The position numbers were made by a program, and so were the translations under genes. A DNA stretch of 24,262 nt from Podaxis mareebaensis (Eukaryota; Basidiomycota; Agaricomycetes; Agaricales; Agaricaceae). The DNA lies in assembly GCA_018524725.1 (NCBI GenBank), contig JAEUWP010000420.1, forward strand, positions 1 to 24,262, given 5' to 3'. Positions 10,551-19,814 of the stretch are shown here, piece by piece. The notes below the pieces were generated by a model. It worked only from the letters and a program-made list of their open reading frames with translations, searched no databases and was not told the DNA's origin. How positions within the stretch are numbered: the stretch's first letter is position 1; every line of letters begins with the position of its first letter.

Positions 10551-12473
10551 ATGGCTAGAGTAGACATTCCCTCCCTGGACAACCTCTCCGACTCCCCCAT
10601 AACCTCACCAACACCCCCTTTGGGCAGCGCATTACCCAACACTATACCTGGCAGTGCACTCGCAGAACGTATCTTCAACGACCCAGAGGCGTGGGAAGTC
10701 CTCGATGACGACGATGACCCTCGGTCTGCAATTGGACTCCCGTTGGATCAAGACGAGGTGGAAGAAGAGCTCGCCTGGTTGGAGAATGAGATTAAGCGTT
10801 TCAGCCCACCGATTGCACCGGTAGCCCTGAGGGCACTGATGGATGAGCCCTCGTTATCGAATGAAGACATCCCCACTCCTCCCAAACTTAATCCGTTGTA
10901 TGTTGACAAGTCAACAACGGGGTACCAGGAGCTTGTGATTCCAAAGTCTGTGCAACCGGACAAGTATCGAATAACGCCTAGGCCTGGACCCATAGCCCTC
11001 TTCCCCGTATATGTACACGATCCACCAGGCGAGCTTGATGCACCGAGGCAGGAGTATCTTAAGGACGTACCAGGACTCGGCGACAAGCATGCGATACGGC
11101 CCATCTCGCTTGCCCCCCTCTTCGGCTCTGACATTGGAACTCAGGACCCCTTTGGCGGAGACTTAAACGTGCACTTCGCGCATATTCTTGATGGAACTGA
11201 TGGAACTGGGGCTATAAACGGAACGATGCAACATCCATGCGTCTTCCCATCGTCGTCGGAGAGCTCGTCCAGCTCAAGCTCCGGTTCCGAATCAAACTGT
11301 CCTCCCCGACACTTCAATCCTCCACCTTCAAGCCACGATCCACCTACTCAAGTGACATCTGTTTCCGGGCTGTCCGTACCAGCATCAGCTGCGACAAGTA
11401 TTACCTCGCCCTTCAAGGTATATTCTGCTTCAACTACGCTAAGCTTTCTGGAGTGGCATGGGATATATCCAGAATCACCATTGGTGAAGGCTGGAACGGC
11501 TGTTAATGGGCAGGCGTCTGAGGCAGGGATCGCGATGCCGTTATCCGCCACTATGAAATGGCATCTGTCACCGCAGTGGTCCTGTCTTACGCAGAGTGTT
11601 TCTGTTAGTCAGGCACATGATGGACAGCAGGGCGATACTTGTGTCGTCTCCGACGCGGCGAACACCACTGATACTGATCCTATACCCTCCACGGCGGCTT
11701 CCACACTTGGAAAGCCAAGCGATGACCCCATGATCAGTGAATGGACGCCATCTCGGGACCAACCCGCGACGCCTCGGAAGCTCAGTCTCCCGGAAAATTC
11801 AAGGCGAGCTGGTATTATATTTGATTCCCCGGACAGACGGAGGCCAAGCGCACAGCTTCTTTCTCGAGAATCACCTAAACCTCCCCCATTAATTCCTCTC
11901 CCAGATATTCCGTCCAGTGATGCGCCGCCGGTGCCTCCAAAGGACGCACCGGTAGAACCTCCAAGAACAGGCACCCCTAGTCAAAAGTCGAATAACGTTC
12001 CGATACGACGGCTACCTTCAGTACCCAGAACGACCAAATCCGCTGTTCCGGACTCCGAGTCTGGTTTCACCTGCCCTCTATCGTCCATCTCGCGCACACC
12101 ACCGAGAGCACCACCGCATACGAGCACACACGCACCAAGATGTCCTACCATCAACACCTCCAACTCAATCATCAATACGCCACGAACATCAGCGCGCAGT
12201 GGCACTCGCTTCAACACTCCTGACACTGCCACCACCCCTTCCCTAAGCGCCAGGTCTCCCCCTTGTCCTGCGGGACCCCGACGGCGAGGCTATGGTAATA
12301 ACACTACCCCGATCAAGTCGGCTTGGTATACCCAGTCGCATGGTAGCGAGAGTAAGGCTACCATGAGCATGGTGAATGCTACTTCCAGTCCTCCAACGCC
12401 GATGGTGACGGTCTCGAGGAGTGTGTCTGCCCCAAGAGGGTTGCCCGGGCATGGCCACACACGGAGCGAATGA
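10551..12473 (+). CDS. Uncharacterised disordered Pro/Ser-rich protein, 640 aa
   Basis: Not recognised as any named family. The start is ATG 10551 (ATC before it, G after it), the first ATG in the frame; the stop is at 12471-12473. There is no intron, in contrast to its neighbours. From the N-terminus: a short acidic run (VLDDDDDPR, about residues 45-53), a predicted helix EEELAWLENEIKRF (about 70-83), and a segment with GYQELVIPKSVQPDKY and PLFGSDIG that may be the conserved part. Then come a poly-Ser tract (about 233-248) and a long low-complexity tail rich in SP/TP, Thr and Pro. The tail contains PPVPPK near residues 458-463, a class II SH3-ligand pattern, and basic RR/RS patches. There is no signal peptide, membrane segment or catalytic motif. 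The composition suggests a phosphorylated scaffold or adaptor, but that is inference from sequence character only. Confidence 0.75.
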   Translation: MARVDIPSLDNLSDSPITSPTPPLGSALPNTIPGSALAERIFNDPEAWEVLDDDDDPRSAIGLPLDQDEVEEELAWLENEIKRFSPPIAPVALRALMDEPSLSNEDIPTPPKLNPLYVDKSTTGYQELVIPKSVQPDKYRITPRPGPIALFPVYVHDPPGELDAPRQEYLKDVPGLGDKHAIRPISLAPLFGSDIGTQDPFGGDLNVHFAHILDGTDGTGAINGTMQHPCVFPSSSESSSSSSSGSESNCPPRHFNPPPSSHDPPTQVTSVSGLSVPASAATSITSPFKVYSASTTLSFLEWHGIYPESPLVKAGTAVNGQASEAGIAMPLSATMKWHLSPQWSCLTQSVSVSQAHDGQQGDTCVVSDAANTTDTDPIPSTAASTLGKPSDDPMISEWTPSRDQPATPRKLSLPENSRRAGIIFDSPDRRRPSAQLLSRESPKPPPLIPLPDIPSSDAPPVPPKDAPVEPPRTGTPSQKSNNVPIRRLPSVPRTTKSAVPDSESGFTCPLSSISRTPPRAPPHTSTHAPRCPTINTSNSIINTPRTSARSGTRFNTPDTATTPSLSARSPPCPAGPRRRGYGNNTTPIKSAWYTQSHGSESKATMSMVNATSSPPTPMVTVSRSVSAPRGLPGHGHTRSE

Positions 12474-13216
12474 ACAACTCGGAGATGAACCATGGTGATG
12501 GCACTACCTTCGATTTTCTACGTCATCGACCATATGTCATTCTTTCACTTTATTACACATTTACCCAATTTTTTTCTGCCGAGATGTTATTTATTCGCTC
12601 AGACAATTCGTTCCCTCGTTACACTCCAATTTGTTTTACCTTATCTTCGATTTGACTTATTTTTAGGTTGGTAATTATTAGGGGTTTATAATAAAAAAAG
12701 AGTACCGGACATTCGGAAGTCTAGAAACACATTTTGCTTGTATTTACATACCAAGCCCAGATAAAAACGAAAGGATGGACAAACCAGCCACCGTTTAAAT
12801 CGCATAATCGACATTCGCTCTGAACACACGATCACAGCCCCAAATTTGATCGCGCATGATTCTGTGGAAAGTTCGACCGGACATCAACGACGCGTGTTCT
12901 AAGTGTTTTCTGGAAATTTTGGCGGTTACAGATGCTGTTTCAAGAATTCCTGGTACTTAAGATACGCTTGGCGTTAGCAGTGGAATACGTTTTTTTAACT
13001 TAGGCCTGTTCTTTCTTCATCCGTTACCTTAGCGTCGTAGTGCCGGTGTTCGTAGTCAGTAATTGCATCGATACGTCCTCGTACAACGGCGTTTACTTAC
13101 AGTAAGCCTGTATACATAGCGCGGGAAAAAAAGTTAACGTTGCATTAAATGGGTCATAATACAATCCATCCAATTCACCGGATATGAGAAGACGACTCAG
13201 TCCAAGGGTATCCTGC
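12474..13216. other. 3' region of the disordered-protein gene and intergenic DNA
   Basis: T-rich sequence directly after the stop, with an AATAAA at 12690-12695 about 220 nt downstream that may be a polyadenylation element. The rest, up to the LYS9 remnant, shows no open frame of note and no repeat that was recognised. Confidence 0.4.
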
Positions 13217-14150
13217 TCAAATGGAGCTCATACGTAGGCTGTCCTCAACAGTTCCAGCATCAGGCGCTGCCTTAACGACTTCAACACTCTCAACCGTTCC
13301 CAACCTACATTCTTCCAATCGTCCAAGTACAGCTTCGTACACCTCCCTTTCACCGAGTCCACTGACACCCCGAATACCGACCTTGCCATCCAACACGTCC
13401 AATGCCACATATGCCACTGGGAGACCAACAGTCCTAGCCGTCGCTGACGCCGAATCATCTCCATAAGCAACCAGGCTTGATCTGTGAACCTCTTCCTGTT
13501 AGGTGGCGTTGGGGTTCGGGTCGTGGACAATAACCTCGTGCGAAAGGACTACCTTATCCCTCTCCCCAGGTGTATAGCGCAACTTGTTTGCCAAAAGCAT
13601 TGCGAAGAGCTCCAGTGACGTATGTGCAGCGGTTGGAACAGGAACGCCAGAAATTAATTCCTTCGTGGATCCATTAGCAGACCACAGGCCTAATCACTCC
13701 AGTGCCTTGAGTGTTTCACCGAAAGCAGTCTTTCCGGCATGATCGAGGGTCTGGTTCTAAGGAATCACATCACGCATAGTAGCTTCCAAACTCCTGCCGT
13801 TCATATCCACGTCGAAGCCGCATGAAGACTTGAGTTTGATCGAGAGTGCTTTCGGGAGGAGAGCGCCCCAGGAAGTGATGGAGATTTTCTCCGAGTCTTC
13901 GAGAGGCCCCAGGTCTTTGAAGGCTTGCATGAGAGTGTAGAAGCCAGGGTGGCTATATAACGGCACTGAGCGGATTAACTTTGGCGAGAAGAGGAAGAGA
14001 AGCATACCGAAGACTCAAGAGTACCGTGCACCAAGGTCTTCAGTGATTTAGCACCCTGCAATCTGTAGGTCTCACGATAAGGCAAACTGTCCCTGTTCGC
14101 GATTCCTTCCAGCCCAACACCCTGCATGAGCGCTTGAGCACCTGTTTAGC
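13217..14150 (-). pseudogene. LYS9: Truncated LYS9 (saccharopine reductase) pseudogene
   Basis: Remnant of saccharopine dehydrogenase (NADP+, L-glutamate-forming), a late enzyme of the fungal alpha-aminoadipate lysine pathway. Reading leftwards on the minus strand, recognisable C-terminal-domain pieces appear in family order: GLEGIANRDSLPYRETY, LVHGTL, HPGFYTLMQAFKDLG, KLRYTPGERDKVVLSHE, SSLVAYGD and ARTVGLPVAYVALDVLDGKV, ending RMSSI with the stop at 13217-13219. The N-terminal Rossmann part is missing. In-frame stops lie at 13757-13759 (TAG), 13694-13696 (TGA) and 13499-13501 (TAA), each inside otherwise good homology. The junction near 13960-14015 needs an intron or a frameshift and could not be resolved cleanly. 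Homology fades just where the duplicated block begins (14200), suggesting the gene was cut by that rearrangement. Lysine synthesis presumably depends on an intact copy elsewhere. Confidence 0.88.
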
Positions 14151-14458
14151 ACAAGTGCCCCTTATTACGGTTGGTGAGGCGGAGGCTGATAAATTGTCGA
14201 GCCTCATGGTTTTCGTGAGATACTTTGGGCTCTTGCTAGCTCTTCCAGGCTGAATCCCGGTACGGGATACAGGTTGTCCTCAGTCTTGAATCTGCACAGT
14301 AGTGGCAGTGAGAAAAAGATGATGTATCCACGCGTGACAGGGCATAACTACATGTTCTACGGCGCTAAAGTAAGGGTCTAGGGTTCGTCCCATTACACAG
14401 GCCTTCCTCACCGTCGCCAGTACCTCACCACCATCCTACTTGTATCTCCACATTGGAT

Positions 14459-16635
14459 ATGCCCGAACACAACCCACAGGTGACTATTTCTAGGATTATT
14501 CGCATCCCAACTCTTGATGCTGAGCGGGGCGTTTAGCCTGAGGACGAACTACATTGGATGACAGTGCAAGAGCTCTGGATGAAGAAAGACAAAGAGCAGT
14601 GCTCCAGCTGGAAGGACGAAGTGCAGAATATTCTGATCTTCGTGAGTTGCGCTTAGCACCAGCTAGTCAGTTCCCAACGCCGCATTCGCAACAGTCTGGT
14701 TTATTCTCTGCTATCGTGACCGCGTTCCTGATCGAATCACAAAAAGCTCTCCGACCCGATGAAAGCGTTCAGCTCTTGAGACAGATTGCTGCCCAGTCCG
14801 CCGGCAAAGACGGCGTCGCACAGGGTAAACCGACAATCGACCACGCCAACATCTGGGTAAATGTCCTCTGGCTTCTCAGCCTCGTGCTCAGTCTCACGGC
14901 TGCCCTGGTGGGGATCGTCTCCCTCCAATGGATACGAACTCACGTGCGCACTCTGCGGGGAGGACCTGATGCTCTCGGCCTCAGCCGTATCCACTCTCAC
15001 GGTCTCCACCAGTCATACATCCCTCTCATATTTACTTCCCTTCCGGTCATCCTCATTTTGGGCCTCATCTTCTTTCTTGCTGGCCTCATCGTGTTCCTTT
15101 TCGAGCTCGACTGGCGTGTTGCAGTTCCTGTCACCATTGTGATCGGGCTTCCGTTTGCATTCCTCCTTGCCACAACTGCTCATCCTGCACTGCAACGGCT
15201 CCCCATAACTGCTGGCCCTGCACTGCAACAGCTCCCCACAACTGCTGATCCTGCACTGAAACGGCCCCCTGTAGCCTACAGACGAGACTGTTTCCCATCC
15301 CCTTACCGATCTCCACAGTCATACCTCTTCCTTCAAGTTGTGACACGTTTGAAACAATTGTGGTCCAGCGACCGTGATCCAAAAAGACGAGAGAACCCAG
15401 ACTGGGCAGACGATTGGACATCAAGGAGCCGAATCTGGCTTCAACAACGCGAGAAGGACTTTGTGGCCGAGGCGAAACCGCTGCATCATTTGGTGCCTAA
15501 GTATGGCGTCGAGGAGAAGTCATTTGCATACGATACTATTGAAGTCCTTGCTTCGGTGAAGGAAAGTAGGTCTGCGGAAAGTGAGAAGGAAAGGACGGCG
15601 TTGGCGAAGTGCCTTGCGGAGGTTCTCCCCATCCACCTGGATTGCTTCCCGACAAGTGATCTCGTAGACCTCATTCCCTTTCTTCCTGCTTCTAAATTTG
15701 TGCCTTCGGGAGTGTTCCTCCCCGAGAACTCAGCAACCCGGGAAGATCTCAGTGCGGTTGCTCTCTTGCAAATCGCTACCTGCAAGGCTCGACCTCTTCT
15801 GACGCCCAGCCTCATTAATGCCTGTGTCCTCACGACGCGATTGTTGTTCGAAAAGCCTCGCACCTTCGATTCAGCTCCTGAGGCACATCCCCTTCATCTC
15901 ATCTCTGGACCTGGTGGTATGTCTCACCTCCTTCCCCATCCTCTCAACTTCTTATAATTCGAGTGTACCCAGAAACCCACTCTCGTCACGTCCACGAGGT
16001 GCTCATCGAGACGCTCACGCGTTTCTTCACCTTTGCAATGGGTTTCCAGCCCGAGAGTCAGAGTATCAACAGGACGACGTATACATCACCCTACACCTAT
16101 TGGTTCTTGGATCTGTCTGCCAAGATCCTCACCAGATGTCCGCTCTCGGACGAAATGCAAGGCAGACATGCCTATATCCTGGTCCTGATCGCTACTGGTC
16201 TAGAAGATAATGAGAAACAGCGCGACTATCTCTTCCTCACGGCATCGATCTATGCCAGCGCCATTTCCCGGTACCCAAAGATGTGCTCGATGGGAGTTGG
16301 GGGTCGCTTTTTCCGCGCTGTGAGGGACTATCGTGGTAGATTCAAGGCCAATCTGGACAATCAGCAGTTACGCAGGGCGTTGAAGGCTAATGAGGTTGCA
16401 TGGGGCAAGATCGATGGTGTGGTTGAAGCCCTAGGATCGCATGCCGCGTCGGGTGGACTACTTGGGGATGGTGGTGAGTCACGTTGTTCCGAATGTCTAA
16501 TAAGTTCTCTGAAGATTCGCCTTTAACCAGACTCCTCTTGAATGGCTGCTCAATGCAGTGTTACCTTGTCCGTGGTTCGTGCAGAAGGTCTATCTTGGAC
16601 CACATCCCTGGATTGAGAAATTTGGACGGTCATGA
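14459..16635 (+). CDS. DUF6535-domain membrane protein, copy 1 (near-intact)
   Basis: Member of the Agaricomycete DUF6535 family, of unknown function. Exons: 14459-14479, 14537-14641, 14695-15916, 15964-16473, 16531-16635. The start peptide is MPEHNPQ and the N-terminus has the family pattern SSWKDEVQN, then GLFSAIVTAFLIES. Three membrane helices are predicted at about residues 97-119, 151-178 and 184-202, with the conserved SLQWIRTHVR between the first two. Three 11-residue repeats follow (203-235), then a long soluble C-terminal part ending PHPWIEKFGRS. Introns 1-3 have good signals and exact phase. The last exon joins in frame only if one base is removed: relative to copy 2 there is one extra G at about 16450 (CGGGTGG versus CGGTGGG). 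As read, the protein ends a few residues after exon 4, losing about 34 C-terminal residues. It may still be functional, newly broken, or affected by a read error. Confidence 0.85.
15175..15273 (+). repeat. Three 33-bp in-frame tandem repeats in the DUF6535 gene
   Basis: Units 15175-15207, 15208-15240 and 15241-15273 encode TAHPALQRLPI, TAGPALQQLPT and TADPALKRPPV, placed just after the third membrane helix. The paralogous copy at 20520-20560 has a single unit, so the array expanded (or contracted) after the duplication and keeps the frame. Confidence 0.9.
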
Positions 16636-16732
16636 TGGAGAGTTGCAGGTTATTGTTGATCCGTCCCTCTCTGTGTAGCCGGTACTAGCATATGTACTTT
16701 TGTTTCGATTCTATTATCTATATTGGTCGAAC

Positions 16733-16830
16733 GCTTTGCGGTCTGGTCCAGTGTTGCCGTTGACCAGGTCAGACCAGGTCGATCAAAATCTGTCTGACCA
16801 GCTCTGGCGGTCGTGCGACCAGTCGTTCAA
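16733..16830. other. 98-nt GACCAG-rich filler replacing the GTPase 5' exon
   Basis: Present only in copy 1, between TTGGTCGAAC and GTCATCGACTTGG, which flank a different 403-nt segment in copy 2. It contains GACCAG four times and the reverse form CTGGTC once. Origin unknown: possible repair filler or the footprint of a small mobile element. Confidence 0.6.
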
Positions 16831-17155
16831 AGTCATCGACTTGGCTAGAGACCTCCTTCTCATTGTCACCGCCCCCTTATCAGCAGCTTCAGCTACTGAC
16901 GAGGTGCCAGCTCGATGATATTTACGCTTTTGGCAGATCATGTCATTGATTCCGGCACTGTAGCGAGGGATCCACGACGTTCGCCGTGAGTTCTCCTTCA
17001 AGAGCAACCCGAGGTTCATTTTCCATGACTCTCCCGGGTTTGAGGCGGGAAGTGAGGAGGAACTCCTGCAAGTGCAGTCTTTCATACAAAAGAGGGCGAA
17101 ATCTAAGGAAGTCCATGATCAAATTCATGCGATCTGGTCGGTTTTATCACCTTCC
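16831..17155 (+). pseudogene. Decapitated GTPase remnant (copy 1 partner)
   Basis: Collinear with introns 1-3 and exons 2-3 of the GTPase at 22164. It retains the segment with HDSPGFEAGSEEELLQVQ (G3 region) and QIHAIW, with exon 3 starting at about 16974 after a CTGTAG acceptor. The first exon, which carries the P-loop, and its promoter are absent; in their place is a 98-nt segment unrelated to copy 2. The short second exon has lost one base. Similarity stops inside intron 3 at 17155, so the G4 box and everything after it are missing too. It cannot encode a GTPase. Confidence 0.88.
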
Positions 17156-17440
17156 CCATGTGACAGTGGATGGGTGTGGACTACAACTGCCTTAGGTTAA
17201 GTGCCTTGCAAACATTCAAGCAACTTTGCATCATCACATAATGTCTTGTCTCACACTTGGAGGGAGAGATATTTGAAGAAGCTGATTTGAGTGTAAGCAC
17301 GCCACACTACTCTGGAAGTCTGATTTTCTGACACAGTGGACAGATGAGTTCCTTTGACAATGCTAATTCAAATGCAATTTTACATTCAAGCTAGGACAGC
17401 ATGCACAATCAAGGAATGCATGGAGTATATCACAACAACA
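17156..17440. other. Intergenic between duplication end and GTPase 3' end
   Basis: No gene. This is the first sequence after similarity between the two duplicated blocks ends, so a rearrangement breakpoint lies at its left edge. It also lies 3' of the minus-strand GTPase. Confidence 0.5.
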
Positions 17441-19478
17441 CTATTCATCCCCCTTAGCTTTGTCGAACCTGAGGCGCTTCCGGATAACATTTTCAATGAA
17501 GTCCTTTGAGTCGGTGGCTGGGTCTGGAACCGACTTCATCTTCTCAAGTGGTTCCTTTTTGAGATCAGCTTTGTGGTCTGTCAAAACCTTGAAAACAAGG
17601 ACATCTGACAACGCTCTCGGAGGGTCAGAACGCAAGATGTCAGCGAAGATACGATGCATGACCAAAATGAGGTTGACGATGTAAGTTGCCAGAAGTTCTG
17701 CCGTTGAGGGACTTTCATAGGTATCATAAGTGGGTGGGTATCTGCGGGCTCAAGAGGTACACACTATGGTTGGTACTTGCCGTAAAGATAGCCAATAGCC
17801 GAGGGGCTGAAGCCGAACTTGTCAAGCAGGGACACTAGCGGTGTTGCGCCTGTGGTACCAAAACCTGGTATAGCTTCTGGGGGCTGTCTGAAATACAAGA
17901 CATGGATCATGTGTACTATTCCCTTGGAAGGCAACGCACAATATCTGTTTGGCCTGGCTGTCGATAAGGGGCTTGACAAGCGCAATCATTTCGGTAAAAA
18001 AGTCAGTCCGCGACAGGATCTAAGACATGGATCAATGACAATAGAGAAAATTAAAGGAAACTCGACGGCTGCAAACCCTGGAAGGATCATTGAAGTTCCA
18101 AGCCTTCAACACGTCTTCGTGGATGCGATGAACGCAGTCGATTAAAAGTTGGTCTTTGAAAGCGCTACTGTGAGCAAGATCCAACCAATACCCTATGTCA
18201 GAGTCGTGAGCCCCATCGTTTGAATATGAAATGGAATAGAACTACTCTTGAACCCTTCGCTGATGAAGCTGGATGAGCATGTATTCCGGAATATTGGAAG
18301 AGGCTAGAATATACCTGATAGTGAGGTCAACCTTCTGATGAGCATCAACATGTTGAGCCGCGATCCAAGGAGCCAACAGTTCATCTTCGACCTCACGTAG
18401 CTTCTCCCGTGTAACAGTTGTTAGATCGCGTAACATCTCTGAGATAAAGCTGGCGTTGATGGGGAGTAACTGAAGAAGTGAAAACACTGAACCTAGTGCA
18501 CCAGAGCCCTTGTTTGATATCTTCACACAACGTATCTGCAACTCCTTAAGCTTCTCAGTCGAATTCTGGAAGGATTCCGATGCTTTGCTGTTGGCTTCCT
18601 TCTCCGACATGCCTTCCATACGAAACTGTCGGACGAGTAGATCGTACTTGGTAAAGACCGCAATGATGGTAATGTTGACTACACAGACGATAAACCTCTA
18701 GCCAAACAATGAAGTTACTACTCTCACGTTTTTGGGCTAGCGCCAGCAACTTCTCGTCGCCGCTTTCTAGTAGTCTCATCCCGGTTCGTGGTGTCTCGAC
18801 ACAGAACCTACCAGTGTGAATGACAGGGAATAAGCAATCATCTAAATGTAGACTGAATCGAGCCTCACCATATGGCGTGAATCCTTTCCGGAAGCTCCCT
18901 TGCATGACGCTCTTTGAGGAATTTTTCCACTGTCTCCCAGTTGACTCCAGAGCCGGGTTCGAAACCCTTGCTGTCGTGCAGGAAGAAGCGAGTGTTCTCG
19001 GATGACGTGTATTCGTGCTCAATGTCAGCGTCTCCAGCGCGATCGTGAGCGACATCAATCTATATTTCTTGTTCAATTTCTGATAGAGGCCGCAAACCAA
19101 TACAAACCTTCTCGGGATCGATGTTGAAAATATTTTGGACGAGAGAAGATTTCCCTACACCAGACTAGAGCATGTGAGTTAAGCTGGGCAAGGAACAACA
19201 CCAGAACGCTCAACCTTTCCTATGAGAACGATGCGAAACCTAATACACATGTCAACATTGAACTGTGATCGTTTTCGAGTGTTAGGAACTCACTTTGGAC
19301 ATGCCGCAAAGGTCGCGTCAGCCTGGGACGGCAAACTTTCTGGTATGGGAGGTATCTGGGGGTGGGCAGGTGGAACAGAGGGCGGCGGTGTGGCGGGGGG
19401 TTGCTGGGAAATGGGCGCAAGTTGTCTAGGCCCTGGGGGCGGCGGTGTGGGTTTCTGGCGACAACACGGGAGACACAT
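17441..19478 (-). CDS. 11-exon P-loop GTPase with Cys/Pro-rich N-terminus, 510 aa
   Basis: Exons in transcript order: 19294-19478, 19215-19239, 19108-19164, 18869-19059, 18728-18807, 18315-18678, 18246-18268, 18077-18192, 17940-18019, 17777-17887, 17441-17741. The total is 1533 nt with all phases consistent. The N-terminus MCLPCCRQK resembles an S-acylation (membrane anchor) cluster and leads into a Pro-rich linker. The G domain starts FRIVLIGK; the P-loop GKSGVGKSS (residues 69-77) is interrupted by intron 2. Next come HDSKGFEPG (G3 position), IHAIWFCVETP, GDEKLLALA and VFTKYD (G4). The C-terminal half has ISEGFKRYWLDLAHSS and KAWNFNDP, landmarks recalled from large Agaricomycete G-domain proteins. 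Intron 10 (17742-17776) is only 35 nt; a 65-nt alternative ending at about 17712 also keeps frame. The gene sits between the two duplicated blocks, in the opposite orientation. GTP binding is well supported; the biological role is unknown. Confidence 0.85.
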
Positions 19479-19720
19479 GGAACGGTTGTGGTAGGCTGCT
19501 AAGGTGGTGCTCTAGCCAATGGCTTTTCGCATCATACTTGACGCCGCACTTGACAATGCCTTGAGGCAGGTCGGCTGGACCCGTCAGGGTCTGCGGCCGG
19601 CATCAGCATCTATCTAAAAATAATCTTATATAAAGAATCTTCTTTCTAGGGAATCGAATTGCTTAGTCGCGCAGTGCCACCTTCGCTCTGCTGGATGCTT
19701 GGGGCCCAAATGCACTATAC
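19479..19720. promoter_or_regulatory. Candidate shared upstream region with TATA-like box
   Basis: Short gap between the start of the minus-strand GTPase and the second duplicated block. It contains TATATAAA at 19627-19634 on the plus strand in an AT-rich stretch. That could serve transcription into the block; on the minus strand the region must also hold the GTPase promoter. No other element was identified. Confidence 0.35.
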
Positions 19721-19814
19721 AGCCTCATGGTTTTCGCGAGCTCTTGCTAGCCCTTCCAGGCCTTCCTCACCGTCGCCAGTACCTCGCCACCATCTCACTC
19801 GTATCTCCACATTG

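Larger units (their letters stand above)
14200..17155 (+). repeat. Segmental duplication, copy 1 (DUF6535 + GTPase remnant)
   Basis: This block is collinear and highly similar to 19721-22718. Both start at AGCCTCATGGTTTTCG and similarity ends in the same GTPase intron at GGTTTTATC(A/G)CCTTCC. Copy 1 has a ~151-nt extra segment (about 14250-14400) and a 98-nt segment (16733-16830) where copy 2 has 403 nt. Copy 2 lacks most of a 33-bp triplication, a 27-bp stretch and several small pieces present here. Confidence 0.92.

Noticed and set aside
18955..18967. GGGTTCGAAACCC, also T-loop-like
   Set aside because: It lies inside a well-supported coding exon of the minus-strand GTPase, where it encodes part of the GFEPG motif.
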